Of a stretch of 64,000 nucleotides of DNA, positions 9,075-17,633 are shown piece by piece. The stretch comes from Bradyrhizobium sp. CCBAU 53340 (lineage in GTDB: Bacteria > Pseudomonadota > Alphaproteobacteria > Rhizobiales > Xanthobacteraceae). Under the pieces are notes generated by a model that saw only the letters and a list, made by a program, of their open reading frames with translations, did no database searches and had not been told where the DNA came from. The stretch is from positions 6,014,001 through 6,078,000 of the forward strand of contig NZ_CP030055.1 of NCBI RefSeq assembly GCF_015291645.1, written 5' to 3'. Made by a program: the position numbers and the translations under genes. The stretch's first letter is position 1. Every line of letters begins with the position of its first letter.

Positions 9075-9809
9075 ATGTCCCCTGCCCGCAAGCGCGCAGA
9101 TATTGTGTTGGTCGAGCGCGGCCTGTTCGAGAGCCGGGCGCGGGCGCGCGCGGCGATTGAGGCCGGGCTCGTCACGGCGGATGACAAGCAGGTCGCCAAG
9201 CCATCGGAGACGATCGCCGAGGACGCGGTGATCCAGGCGGAGCCGGCGCATCCCTACGTCTCGCGCGGCGGCGTCAAGCTCGCGGGCGCGCTGGAACGAT
9301 ACCCGATCGAGATCGAGGACCACGTCTGTCTCGACGTCGGCGCGTCCACCGGCGGCTTCACCGAGGTGTTGCTGGCCAACGGGGCGAGCCTGGTGTTTGC
9401 GGTGGACGTCGGCACCAGTCAGTTGCACGCCTCGCTGCGCGGTCATCCCAAAATCGTCTCGATGGAGGAGACCGACATCCGCGCCTATGAGGGCAGGCGA
9501 CTGCCCGTACGGCCCGATGTCGTCGTCATCGACGTCAGCTTCATCTCGCTCAAGACGGTGCTTCCCGTGGCGCTGTCGCTGGCGGCAGCACCGATGAGCC
9601 TGCTGGCGCTGATCAAGCCGCAATTCGAAGCAGATCGGAAGCACAACAAGAAGGGCATCGTCCGCGATGCCGCCGTGCACCAGGAGATCTGCGACGACAT
9701 CGCGGCCTTTGCCGCATCGCTCGGCTGCACCGACATCGAGATATTTCCCTCCTCGATCGCAGGCGGCGACGGCAACATCGAGTTCTTCTTGGGTGCGCGC
9801 CGTGGTTGA
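9075..9809 (+). CDS. tlyA: TlyA family rRNA cytidine-2'-O-methyltransferase / haemolysin-like protein
   Basis: A 244-residue protein with an N-terminal S4 RNA-binding domain (residues about 7-65, [20 protein letters not shown]) and an FtsJ-type methyltransferase domain starting at [16 protein letters not shown], the SAM loop. [19 protein letters not shown] and ALIKPQFEA hold further conserved positions, including the catalytic Lys and Asp of the FtsJ group. Characterised TlyA proteins 2'-O-methylate cytidines in 16S and 23S rRNA. ATG 9075 follows CGGAG by 5 bp. Its end overlaps the start of the next RNA methyltransferase, suggesting translational coupling. Confidence 0.9.
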   Translation: MSPARKRADIVLVERGLFESRARARAAIEAGLVTADDKQVAKPSETIAEDAVIQAEPAHPYVSRGGVKLAGALERYPIEIEDHVCLDVGASTGGFTEVLLANGASLVFAVDVGTSQLHASLRGHPKIVSMEETDIRAYEGRRLPVRPDVVVIDVSFISLKTVLPVALSLAAAPMSLLALIKPQFEADRKHNKKGIVRDAAVHQEICDDIAAFAASLGCTDIEIFPSSIAGGDGNIEFFLGARRG

Positions 9810-11049
9810 ACGCATCACGATCGATCACGTCGGCCATCGCGGCGACGGCGTCTCGCTGACGACGGGCGAGGCGATCTATGTGCCCTACACGCTTCGAGGC
9901 GAGAGCGTCGAGGTCGACCATGTCGCCGGCCATCATCCCGACCGCCGCAAGCTGCTGGCGGTCGACGTCGCGAGCCCGGAGCGCATCGAACCGTTCTGTC
10001 CGCATTTCGGCATCTGCGGTGGCTGTGCGATCCAGCACTGGGCGGCGGAGCCCTATCAGGCCTGGAAACGCAACATCGTGGTCGAGACGCTGGCGCAGGC
10101 CGGCATTACTTGCGAGGTGGCGCCGCTGATCGATGCCCATGGCGTGGGCCGCAGGCGCGTCACGTTGCACGGCCGCTTCGGTACGCATGATATCCTGAAG
10201 GTCGGCTTCTCGGCGGCGAGCTCGCACGACGTGATCCCGATCCACCGCTGCCCGATCCTCGACCCCGCGCTTGAAGGCGCGCTCGACGCCGCTTGGGCGC
10301 TCGCCGAGCCGCTGACGTCGAAAATGGCGGTGACGAAGCCGCTCGATATCCAGGTGACCGCCACCGTCAACGGCCTCGATGTCGACGTGCGCGGCTCGGG
10401 CCCGCTGCCGACGCCGCTGGTCACCGCGCTGTCGCGCGTCGCCGAGCAGCATCACCTGGCGCGACTGACAAGACATGGCGAACTGGTGCTGCAACGCCTG
10501 CCACCGACGGTAAAGATGGGCCGCGCCGAGGTGACGTTGCCGCCGGGATCGTTCCTGCAGGCAACCGTCGCGGGCGAAGAGACTCTGGCAGCGCTCGTTG
10601 CTGAACGCCTCGGCAAGGCCAAGGAGGTTGTCGATCTCTTCTGCGGCGTCGGTCCGTTTGCTCTACGGCTTGCGGAGAAGGCGCGCATCACCGCTTATGA
10701 CAATGATGCCGGTGCCATTGCTGCGCTCGCGAAGGCTGCGCGCACGCCGGGGCTGAAGCCGATCAGGTGCGAGCCGCGCGATCTGTTCCGCCGTCCGCTG
10801 GTACCGCCCGAGCTGCGCGACTTCGACGCGGTGGTGTTCGATCCGCCGCGCCAGGGCGCGCAGGCGCAGGCGCTGAAACTCGCCGCGAGCAAGGTGCCGG
10901 TCGTGATTGCAGTGTCCTGCAATGTCGCCACCTTCGCCCGTGACGCGCGACTGTTGATTGACGGTGGCTACAAGATCGACGCGGTGGTCCCGGTCGACCA
11001 GTTCCGTCACACGCCACATGTGGAATTGGTCGCGCGGTTTACGCGATGA
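9802..11049 (+). CDS. TrmA/RlmD-type RNA (uracil-5-)methyltransferase
   Basis: A 415-residue class I SAM methyltransferase of the RumA/TrmA family, expected to make 5-methyluridine in rRNA or tRNA. A TRAM-like N-terminal domain is followed by an iron-sulfur motif, [16 protein letters not shown] with a fourth cysteine in HRCPI. SAM binding is seen in [18 protein letters not shown], with the catalytic region [11 protein letters not shown] and [14 protein letters not shown], whose Cys forms the covalent uracil adduct. GTG 9802 overlaps the tlyA stop by 8 bp. It meets the next gene tail to tail. Confidence 0.9.
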   Translation: MVERITIDHVGHRGDGVSLTTGEAIYVPYTLRGESVEVDHVAGHHPDRRKLLAVDVASPERIEPFCPHFGICGGCAIQHWAAEPYQAWKRNIVVETLAQAGITCEVAPLIDAHGVGRRRVTLHGRFGTHDILKVGFSAASSHDVIPIHRCPILDPALEGALDAAWALAEPLTSKMAVTKPLDIQVTATVNGLDVDVRGSGPLPTPLVTALSRVAEQHHLARLTRHGELVLQRLPPTVKMGRAEVTLPPGSFLQATVAGEETLAALVAERLGKAKEVVDLFCGVGPFALRLAEKARITAYDNDAGAIAALAKAARTPGLKPIRCEPRDLFRRPLVPPELRDFDAVVFDPPRQGAQAQALKLAASKVPVVIAVSCNVATFARDARLLIDGGYKIDAVVPVDQFRHTPHVELVARFTR

Positions 11050-11053
11050 AGCT

Positions 11054-11644
11054 TCAGCGCCGCAGCTGGCCCAGCGCCGGTGACTCGCCGGGCAGCATGT
11101 TCGACCTGATATCGCTGTCCATGCGGCCGCCGTCCTGCTGGGTGAACCCCGCCCCGAACGACAGGCTGAGGTTGGAAGTCGGCTTGAACTCGACGCCCGC
11201 AAATGCGCCGTAGCCGGGCGCGGCGCTAGAGGTCAGCGGCGCAACCGAGCTGCCGATACCGTTGCCGTATTTCAGCGTGTCGAATCCGGCAAAGAAGGTC
11301 ACGGGCGAGCCGCCCGCGGTCTTCATGTTGTAGCCGAACTGCGTGCTGTCGTAGGAGAGCGCGCTGAAATTCCCCGAAGATCCTGCCTGGCTGAAACCGC
11401 TCAAGCCGAGACTGCCGCGTTGGCTTCCGACAAAGAAGCCGGGGCGAAAATCGTAGCCACCATTGGCCTCGCCAGCATTGAAGCTTGGAAAGTTGCCGTA
11501 GCTCTCAGTGCTGCCGCCATAACCGAAAGCCCCACCCGGAATCCAATACCGCAAGGGCGCGACTTGCGCATGAACCGGCGCTCCGCCGAGGCACAACACC
11601 GCGAAGAGAGTTACGAGACCACAGGAGCGCAGAAGGCTGGACAT
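11054..11644 (-). CDS. Exported hypothetical protein, possible outer-membrane beta-strand protein
   Basis: A 196-residue protein with a clear signal peptide (first 26 residues, ending VHA-QV). The mature part is rich in Gly, Ser, Phe and Tyr, with alternating strand-like stretches such as GYGAFAGVEFKPTSNLSLSFGAGF, common in outer-membrane or porin-like proteins. I do not recognise a named family. The 3' end converges on the RNA methyltransferase gene, 4 bp apart. Confidence 0.7.
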   Translation of the reverse strand: MSSLLRSCGLVTLFAVLCLGGAPVHAQVAPLRYWIPGGAFGYGGSTESYGNFPSFNAGEANGGYDFRPGFFVGSQRGSLGLSGFSQAGSSGNFSALSYDSTQFGYNMKTAGGSPVTFFAGFDTLKYGNGIGSSVAPLTSSAAPGYGAFAGVEFKPTSNLSLSFGAGFTQQDGGRMDSDIRSNMLPGESPALGQLRR

Positions 11645-11902
11645 TCACATAACCGTCAGGATAGTGGACGAATTATACGCCGGAGCTCGCCCCAATACCA
11701 GCGATGCGATGCCGCCGGTCGCGCCGTCCGGTTCCGGATCACCTCCTTCTGACGCTTTGAACCTCCTCCGTGGCGGATTGACCCATTGAGAGGACGCGTA
11801 AGTTCAGGCCTCGGCTTTGACTGCAAAAAGGCTTGGCAAGGTCCGATCACTGCGCGATTGCACAGACCTTTTGAAAATGCCCGACATTGCATGGAGGCTG
11901 TC

Positions 11903-12961
11903 ATGGAGGTCAATTCCGACAGGTTGAATGCCTTTATGGGCAAGATGATCACCGAGGTGGGGGCGGCGATGAACGCATCGCTCGTCCTCCTGGGCGACAA
12001 GCTCGGGCTCTATCGCGCCCTCGCCGCCAAGGGACCGATGAACTCCGCCGAGCTCGCAAAAGCCACCGGAACGACAGAACGCTACGTCCGCGAATGGCTG
12101 GCGAGCCAGGCGGCATCCGGCTACGTCGAATACGATGCCGGTTCAGGAAAGTTCTCAATGCTGCCGGAGCAGGCGATGGCGCTCGCCGACCCGGACAGCC
12201 CGGTCTTCCTCGGCGCGGTCGGCAACGTCATTGCCGCAGCGTTTCTCGACGAGCCGAAGATCACGGACGCCTTCAAATCCGGCAAGGGCGTCGGCTGGAA
12301 CCGGCGCAGCGACTGCCTGTTCTGCGGCACCGCCCGTTTCTTCCGCACCGGCTACATGCATCATCTGGTGCAAGAGTGGCTGCCCGCGCTGGACGGCGTC
12401 GTGGACAAGCTGAAGCGCGGTGCCAAGGTCGCCGATGTCGGCTGCGGGCACGGCGTCTCGACACGGCTGATGGCGGAGGCCTTCCCGAATTCGCGCTTCT
12501 ATGGCTTCGACTATCACGAGGGTTCGATCGAGGCGGCGCGCAAGGCGGCAGCCGAGGCCAAGCTCGGTGATCGCGTGAATTTCGCCGTTCACTCAGCCAA
12601 GACCTATCCGGCCGAGAACTATGATCTCGTCTGCTTCTTCGATTGTCTGCACGACATGGGCGATCCCGTCGGCGCCATCAACCACGTACGGCAGACCATG
12701 GCAGAGGACGGCACCTGCATGCTGGTCGAGCCGTTCGCTGGCGACCGCCTGGAAGACAATCTCAATCCGGTCGGACGCGTCTATTACGCAGCATCGACCA
12801 TGATCTGCACGCCGGCCTCGCTCGACCAGGAGGTGGGCCTTGCACTCGGCGCGCAAGCCGGCGAGGCAAGGCTGCGCAAGGTCGCCAGCGAAGGCGGGTT
12901 GTCGCGCTTCCGCCGCGCCGCGGAAACACCGTTCAACCTGATCCTGGAGGCACGGATCTGA
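11903..12961 (+). CDS. SAM-dependent methyltransferase with N-terminal winged-helix domain
   Basis: A 352-residue protein. Residues about 10-90 form a winged-helix-like domain (LGDKLGLYRALA, ATGTTERYVREWLASQAASGYVEY), the dimerisation module of Rv2258c-like and plant-type O-methyltransferases. The catalytic domain has the SAM motif VADVGCGHGVSTRLMAEAFP, an acidic FYGFDYHEGSI and CFFDCLHDMGDPV. The methyl acceptor is unknown. ATG 11903 is chosen because GGAGG at 11893-11897 lies 5 bp upstream. Monocistronic by spacing. Confidence 0.85.
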   Translation: MEVNSDRLNAFMGKMITEVGAAMNASLVLLGDKLGLYRALAAKGPMNSAELAKATGTTERYVREWLASQAASGYVEYDAGSGKFSMLPEQAMALADPDSPVFLGAVGNVIAAAFLDEPKITDAFKSGKGVGWNRRSDCLFCGTARFFRTGYMHHLVQEWLPALDGVVDKLKRGAKVADVGCGHGVSTRLMAEAFPNSRFYGFDYHEGSIEAARKAAAEAKLGDRVNFAVHSAKTYPAENYDLVCFFDCLHDMGDPVGAINHVRQTMAEDGTCMLVEPFAGDRLEDNLNPVGRVYYAASTMICTPASLDQEVGLALGAQAGEARLRKVASEGGLSRFRRAAETPFNLILEARI

Positions 12962-12988
12962 TCTTCACCGGGCGCCGCGGCCGACGTG

Positions 12989-13120
12989 TCAAGTCGCGGC
13001 GTCCGTTCCCCTCCCGAATGTGAGCCGATTGCCGGGCACGTCGCGGCAATAGGCGAGCCTCGCGTCGATGTCGGAGACGACAAGACGGTCGCGGCACCAA
13101 CCATCATCCGATGCTCGTCG
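12989..13120 (-). pseudogene. Possible C-terminal coding relic
   Basis: On the minus strand a protein-like reading (SDIDARLAYCRDVPGNRL) runs to a TGA at 12989-12991, but no start or upstream domain fits it and the neighbouring frame is open too. It looks like the tail of a lost gene. I cannot name the parent family; the call is tentative. Confidence 0.25.
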
Positions 13121-13199
13121 GTCATCGGATTCTCCTTCGCTGCGCTCGCAATGATCGTGTAAAAACAACGTACGCAGCAGGAAAGTCTGTCGCAGATGG

Positions 13200-13507
13200 C
13201 TACGCCGTCCTGTCCACAGACGACGACGAATCCGCCGGTGGATATTTCGTCACCGGCACCGTGAAGGATTTGGTGCCGACCTGGTAGATGATCTTGCCGT
13301 TCTGCCCGTCGTTCACGACCTTGGAGCCGACGGCCTGGTTATTGTCCGCCCAATTGCCTTCCAATCGCCCAGCAAAGCGCTCTGGTGATACGTCCGCTCA
13401 TTGGCGGGCGAAATCTGGTTGGTGCTTTGTGTGACGGTGGCCAGCTTGCTCGGCGAATGCCCCGACGCACTCGCCTGCTTCGAGCATCGGCAGTCGGCGT
13501 CAGCCAC
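13200..13507 (-). pseudogene. Frameshifted small gene relic
   Basis: Two minus-strand reading frames join into one sensible protein if a single G is restored near 13357. The first part ends QSALLGDWK and the second resumes GNWADNNQAVGSKVVNDG, then QNGKIIYQVGTKSFTVPVTKYPP before a TAG at 13200-13202. A GTG at 13505-13507 could be the start, giving about 100 residues. The GDWKGNWADNNQAVG-like phrase reminds me of repeat domains in rhizobial hypothetical proteins, but I cannot name the family. A sequencing error is the alternative to true decay. Confidence 0.5.
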
Positions 13508-13599
13508 ATTCAGACATCGACTGGGCCATGCCGCGGGTAATGAGGGGTTAATCCCGGACGCCTGACACATGAGGCGAACGGCATCATCGTGATGAGCCG

Positions 13600-14478
13600 T
13601 TAGCGGCCCCAGCGATCCGACCAGATCTTCTCGCCGATCAGGCAGTTGACCCGCGGCTCCTTGTCCTTCTCGGCAACGTGCATCACCGGACGCTCGGGCG
13701 TGCGGCCGGCGACCTCCATCAGAAGCTTGGTACGGATCGCCTCCTTGAACTTCTCGCGATCCTTGATCGCGATCACGAAGGAGCCGGGGCCGCCCACGAC
13801 GCAATCCTCGTAGTAGTAGTCGAGATTGTCGATATCCATGGTCGAATACGACGGTTCCTTCACCATGATCGGCAGGCCGTTGATGATGATGCCCTTCTCG
13901 AGCGCGGTGTCGCGCGCCACGGTGACCGGGCCGCCATTGTTGTTGGGACCGTCGCCGGAAATGTCGATGACGCGACGAAGCCCGTGATAGGGATCCTCAT
14001 CGAACAGCGGCATCGCAAATCCGATCGCACCCGAGATCGAGGTGCGCGAGGCGCGACGGATCGGCGTCTTCAGGATCTCGGCCGCAACCGCATCCGCCGT
14101 CTCCGGCCCGTCGATGAGCCGCCAGGGGATGATGATCTTCTGATCGCTGGACGCGGCCCATTCGAAATAGGTCACCGCGATCCTGCCATTGGGGCCGACC
14201 TTCAGCGCCTGCAAGAACTCCTTCGACTGGATCGCCTGCGCGTAGCCCTCGCGCTGGATCGCGAGCTCATCCATATCCATGGAGTAGGAGACGTCGACCG
14301 CGAGGATCAGTTCGATATCGACCGACTGCGCATCGCCGTCGGCCACCAGTCGCTGCTGTCTTGACGGTTCGAAGTTCGGCGATTCAAATTTAGGACCTGG
14401 CGCCGCAATGCCCGCAACGTCCCCTCCGGCAAGTATGCCGGCCGTCAACATAGCCCCGATCGAGAACAGCAAGCGCAT
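13600..14478 (-). CDS. DUF1194 von Willebrand factor A-like exported protein
   Basis: A 292-residue protein with an N-terminal signal sequence. The A-domain starts with a MIDAS-type metal site, LILAVDVSYSMD (D-x-S-x-S), and continues with RRVIDISGDGPNNNGG, typical of DUF1194. Such proteins are secreted or periplasmic and are thought to bind protein or metal ligands; the partner is unknown. The mature C-terminal part holds two Cys (YYEDCVVGG and RVNCLIGE) that could form a disulphide. Divergent from the fluoride operon, about 215 bp from the riboswitch. Confidence 0.88.
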   Translation of the reverse strand: MRLLFSIGAMLTAGILAGGDVAGIAAPGPKFESPNFEPSRQQRLVADGDAQSVDIELILAVDVSYSMDMDELAIQREGYAQAIQSKEFLQALKVGPNGRIAVTYFEWAASSDQKIIIPWRLIDGPETADAVAAEILKTPIRRASRTSISGAIGFAMPLFDEDPYHGLRRVIDISGDGPNNNGGPVTVARDTALEKGIIINGLPIMVKEPSYSTMDIDNLDYYYEDCVVGGPGSFVIAIKDREKFKEAIRTKLLMEVAGRTPERPVMHVAEKDKEPRVNCLIGEKIWSDRWGR

Positions 14479-14693
14479 CGCGGCCTCCCGTCGTATGACG
14501 CGATGGTGACATGCAAACGTCCTGCCGCAAAGCGCGAAGATCGCTTGTGCTTCACATTCGAGTTAGAGTTTTCACGGGCCAGCGCGAAACCGCCGCCATG
14601 TCGCCACGCTTGCGCCGCCACGTGTTCGCGCCACGGGACAGCGCAGCCACCCCACTTGTTCCTTGCGATTTCCATGCTAGGCTTGCCGCACAG

Positions 14694-14760
14694 ATGGGGA
14701 TGGAGTCCCCCGACAACCGCCCGGTGGTCGAATGACCCTAGTGGGCTGATGGCTCCTGCT
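14694..14760 (+). ncRNA. Fluoride riboswitch aptamer (crcB motif)
   Basis: The leader fits the crcB RNA motif in order: GGGGATGGAGTCCCCC (14696-14711), then ACAACCGCCC, a variable hairpin (GGTC 14726-14729 with GACC 14734-14737), then GGGCTGATGGCTCCTGC. Long-range pairs are consistent: GGGG 14696-14699 with CCCC 14707-14710; GCCC 14719-14722 with GGGC 14743-14746; and GGAG 14702-14705 with CTCC 14753-14756, which pairs as GGCAU/AUGCC does in known examples. Two crcB fluoride-channel genes follow in the operon. A TTGTTC at 14656-14661 could be the -35 box. Confidence 0.93.
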
Positions 14761-14792
14761 TGAGGCGAGGCAATCATTGGGCCTCTGCCTTT

Positions 14793-14832
14793 GGCGGGAG
14801 CGTGGACAAGCCCGCCAATGGCGGGTTTTTTG
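14793..14832 (+). terminator. Riboswitch-controlled intrinsic terminator
   Basis: CCCGCC (14811-14816) and GGCGGG (14820-14825) form a tight hairpin followed by six T residues. The same CCCGCC can instead pair with an upstream GGCGGG at 14793-14798. That upstream strand gives a ready anti-terminator. With the aptamer ending about 50 bp earlier, this is the expected expression platform: fluoride binding should favour read-through into the operon. Confidence 0.85.
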
Positions 14833-14882
14833 TTGCCCGAAAACGAGGGCCAAGGGGATGTCCAGGACGTGAAGGCCACGAT

Positions 14883-16091
14883 GTGACGACCATACAGAAT
14901 GCTGCCCGCCCCAAGCTGCCCAGGGGAATCTGGGTGCTCGGCTTCGTCTCGATGCTGATGGACATCTCTTCGGAGATGATCCATGCGCTGCTGCCGGTCT
15001 ATCTCGTCACGGTGCTCGGCGCCTCCACGCTCACCGTCGGCTTCATCGAGGGCATCGCAGAGGCGACCGCCGCGATCACCAAGATCTTCTCCGGCGCCCT
15101 GTCGGACTGGCTCGGCCGCCGCAAGCTGCTCGCCGCCCTCGGCTATGGCCTCGCCGCCCTGACCAAGCCGTTATTCCCGCTCGCGCCCAGCGTCGGCTGG
15201 CTGGTGGCGGCGCGCTTCATCGATCGCGTCGGCAAAGGCATTCGCGGCGCACCGCGCGATGCGCTGATCGCCGATATCTCGCCGGCGGGTCTGCGCGGCG
15301 CGAGCTTTGGCCTGCGGCAGTCGCTCGACACGGTCGGCGCTTTCGTCGGACCGCTTGCCGCGATCGGCCTGATGTGGTGGACGTCAGATCATTTTGTCGC
15401 TGTGTTCTGGATGGCGGTCGCACCGGCATTCCTGTCCTTTGGACTGATCACGTTCGCGGTCGATGAGCCAGAGCCGGATCCGAGCCGGGATGTTGCGAAG
15501 AACCCGCTCAACACCGCGGCGATGCGACAGCTTGGACCCGTGTACTGGCGCATCGTGGCGGTCGGGGTCGTCTTCACGCTCGCCCGTTTCAGCGAAGCCT
15601 TTCTGATCCTGCGCGCCCAGAACATCGGCCTCAATGCGATGTGGGTTCCGGCGGTGCTGGTGCTGATGAACATCACCTACGCGCTCTCGGCCTATCCGGC
15701 CGGCGTGCTGTCGGACCGGATCAATCGCCCTGCCCTGCTCGCGCTCGGCCTCGTCGTTCTCGCCGGCGCCGATCTCGCTCTCGCACTGCTGCCGAATTTG
15801 ATCGGCCTTGCGCTTGGTGTCGTGCTGTGGGGGCTGCATATGGGACTGACGCAAGGGTTGCTCTCGGCCCTTGTCGCAGATACTGCACCGTCGGCGCTAC
15901 GCGGCACCGCGTTCGGCTATTTCAATCTGTTCACGGGCCTTGCGATGCTGGCCGCGAGCGTCATCGCCGGCGCGTTGTGGGACGCCTTTGGTCCGATGGG
16001 GACGTTCCTCGCTGGACTCGGCTTCACGCTGATCGCGCTGGTGGGACTGCTTGCCGTCAGCGACGGCTTGACGGCGGAGGACAAGGGATGA
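14883..16091 (+). CDS. MFS transporter, first gene of the fluoride riboswitch operon
   Basis: A 402-residue inner-membrane carrier with about twelve helices. MFS landmarks are visible: SGALSDWLGRRKLL (loop 2-3 motif A), VGKGIRGAPRDALIADISP and FSEAFLILRAQNIG. It belongs to a broad MFS branch without assigned substrate. Its place directly behind a fluoride riboswitch and before two crcB genes suggests a role in fluoride tolerance, such as export of fluoride, a fluorinated compound or a compensating ion; that is inference. GTG 14883 is used because upstream in-frame codons lie in the terminator. The stop overlaps an ATG, and crcB begins 16 bp later. Confidence 0.88.
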   Translation: MTTIQNAARPKLPRGIWVLGFVSMLMDISSEMIHALLPVYLVTVLGASTLTVGFIEGIAEATAAITKIFSGALSDWLGRRKLLAALGYGLAALTKPLFPLAPSVGWLVAARFIDRVGKGIRGAPRDALIADISPAGLRGASFGLRQSLDTVGAFVGPLAAIGLMWWTSDHFVAVFWMAVAPAFLSFGLITFAVDEPEPDPSRDVAKNPLNTAAMRQLGPVYWRIVAVGVVFTLARFSEAFLILRAQNIGLNAMWVPAVLVLMNITYALSAYPAGVLSDRINRPALLALGLVVLAGADLALALLPNLIGLALGVVLWGLHMGLTQGLLSALVADTAPSALRGTAFGYFNLFTGLAMLAASVIAGALWDAFGPMGTFLAGLGFTLIALVGLLAVSDGLTAEDKG

Positions 16092-16107
16092 CGGGGAGCT
16101 GTTCGTC

Positions 16108-16497
16108 GTGCTGAGCGGAGTGATCGCAATCGTGGTCGGCAGCGCTTTGGGTGGCTGCGCCCGCTATTTCCTCTCCGGCGCGATCGCGCGGCGGCTGGGC
16201 GAGACCTTTCCCTGGGGCACCATGACCATCAACGTCACCGGCGCCTTCCTGATCGGTATCTTTGGCGCACTGGCGACCCATCCCGGCTCGGCGTTTGCCT
16301 CGCCCAATCCGTGGCTGTTCGCGGTGACGGGCTTCCTCGGCTGCTACACCACGGTGTCCTCGTTCAGCCTGCAAACGCTGACCCTGGCGCGCGGCGGCGA
16401 GCCGGTGCACGCAATCGGCAATGTCGTCCTCTCGGTCGGACTGTGCCTTGCGGCCGTGAGTTGCGGCTTCCTCCTCGCGGACAGTCTGGGAGGCTAG
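16108..16497 (+). CDS. crcB: Fluoride channel subunit CrcB (first copy)
   Basis: A 129-residue four-helix membrane protein of the Fluc/CrcB family, which forms fluoride-selective dimeric channels that let fluoride leave the cytoplasm. Helix 1 has GGCARYF, helix 2 TINVTGAFLIG (pore Asn), and helix 3 GFLGCYTTVSSFSLQ. The first of the two conserved phenylalanines of helix 3 (TTFSTF in the second copy) is valine here. Start GTG 16108 has GGGGAG about 10 bp upstream. The tandem arrangement points to a heterodimer. Confidence 0.93.
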   Translation: MLSGVIAIVVGSALGGCARYFLSGAIARRLGETFPWGTMTINVTGAFLIGIFGALATHPGSAFASPNPWLFAVTGFLGCYTTVSSFSLQTLTLARGGEPVHAIGNVVLSVGLCLAAVSCGFLLADSLGG

Positions 16498-16503
16498 CGG
16501 CAG

Positions 16504-16935
16504 ATGAAGCCCTCCGCTGCCGCTGCCGACCGCTGGCGCACGGCGATGCTCTACGCCTGGGTTTCCGCCGGTAGCATCGTCGGCGGGCTGACGCGCTATC
16601 TGGTCGGGCTCGTGCTCGATACAGGTTCTGGCTTTCCCTTCGCGACGCTGTTCATCAACGCGACGGGTTCGCTCATCATCGGCTTCTATGCGACGTTGAC
16701 CGGCCCCGACGGCCGCGTGCTGGCCCGCCCTGAGCATCGGCAGTTCGTGATGACCGGATTCTGCGGCGGCTACACCACCTTCTCGACCTTCAGCCTCGAG
16801 ACCTTCCGGCTGTTCCACGGCGGCATGAAATACACCGCACTCGGCTACGTCGCGGCATCCGTCGTCTGCTGGCTGGTGTCCGTGTGGACAGGGCATATGA
16901 TCGCGAGCCGCTACAACCGCTTGACCAGGAGCTGA
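16504..16935 (+). CDS. crcB: Fluoride channel subunit CrcB (second copy)
   Basis: A 143-residue Fluc/CrcB protein starting 6 bp after the first copy. It has the full motif set: GGLTRYLVG in helix 1, LFINATGSLIIG in helix 2 and GFCGGYTTFSTFSLE in helix 3, with both phenylalanines of the ion path. The N-terminus is about ten residues longer than in the first copy. It should pair antiparallel with itself or with the first copy to make the double-barrelled pore. Ribosome site GGGAGG lies about 10 bp before ATG 16504. Confidence 0.94.
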   Translation: MKPSAAAADRWRTAMLYAWVSAGSIVGGLTRYLVGLVLDTGSGFPFATLFINATGSLIIGFYATLTGPDGRVLARPEHRQFVMTGFCGGYTTFSTFSLETFRLFHGGMKYTALGYVAASVVCWLVSVWTGHMIASRYNRLTRS

Positions 16936-16937
16936 TC

Positions 16938-17279
16938 ATGCAAATCCCCAATCAGGCAGTTTCGCTGCGGATCTTCATCGGCGAGAGCGACCATTATGGC
17001 GCCAAGCCGCTCTATGAAGCCATCGTGCTGGCCGCTCGCGAGCGACATCTCGCCGGCGCCACCGTGCTGCGTGGCCCGATGGGGTTCGGCAAGTCCAGCC
17101 GGCTGCACACCTCGAAAATCCTGCGGCTCTCGGAAGACCTGCCGCTCCTGATCGAGATCGTCGACAGCGAAGACAACATCAACGCATTCCTGCCCATCCT
17201 GGACGGCATGATGTCGAGCGGCCTGATCACCTTGGAGAAGGTCCAGGTCCTGCAATATGGTACCAAGGCCCCGGGCTGA
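16938..17279 (+). CDS. DUF190 family protein
   Basis: A 113-residue soluble protein with a ferredoxin-like, PII-resembling fold expected from the family. RIFIGESDHYGAKPLYEAIV and ATVLRGPMGFGKSS are the family signature, followed by LPLLIEIVDSEDNI. DUF190 genes are frequent neighbours of crcB, so a regulatory or accessory role in fluoride export is likely but unproven. The gene follows crcB by 2 bp and is the last of the operon. Confidence 0.9.
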   Translation: MQIPNQAVSLRIFIGESDHYGAKPLYEAIVLAARERHLAGATVLRGPMGFGKSSRLHTSKILRLSEDLPLLIEIVDSEDNINAFLPILDGMMSSGLITLEKVQVLQYGTKAPG

Positions 17280-17324
17280 TCGCTCGGGCCGAGGAACACG
17301 AGCCCGCCGTGTCCGGGAGGCGGA

Positions 17325-17630
17325 ATGAGCGACACCGTTACCAAGCCGAAAACCAGGACGAAGACCAAGGTCGAGCGGCCGAAGCTGCACAAGGTCATCC
17401 TGATCAACGACGACTACACGCCACGTGAGTTCGTCACCATGGTGCTCAAGGCCGAATTCCGCATGACCGAGGATCAGGCCTACAAGGTCATGATCACCGC
17501 GCACAAGCTCGGGGCCTGTGTCGTCGCCGTCTTCACCAAGGACGTCGCCGAGACCAAGGCCACCCGCGCCACCGATGCCGGCCGCGCCAAGGGCTATCCG
17601 CTGCTGTTCACGACCGAGCCGGAGGAATAG
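17325..17630 (+). CDS. clpS: ATP-dependent Clp protease adaptor ClpS
   Basis: A 101-residue adaptor that delivers N-degron substrates to ClpA-ClpP. After a basic flexible N-terminus come KVILINDDYTPREFV, whose Asn-Asp pair binds the substrate amino group, and MITAHKLGACVVAVFTKDVAETK. The His in TAHK is the usual pocket residue. The shape of the N-terminus fits the second ClpS type of rhizobia. It lies 45 bp after DUF190, so some read-through from the fluoride operon is possible. It converges on the LysR gene, 3 bp apart. Confidence 0.93.
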   Translation: MSDTVTKPKTRTKTKVERPKLHKVILINDDYTPREFVTMVLKAEFRMTEDQAYKVMITAHKLGACVVAVFTKDVAETKATRATDAGRAKGYPLLFTTEPEE

Positions 17631-17633
17631 GCG

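Noticed and set aside
8409..9818. Long antisense open frame opposite the deoxyribosyltransferase and tlyA genes
   Set aside because: It lies opposite two well-recognised genes, is Arg/His/Gly/Asp-rich and shows no family motif. High GC makes such antisense frames common.
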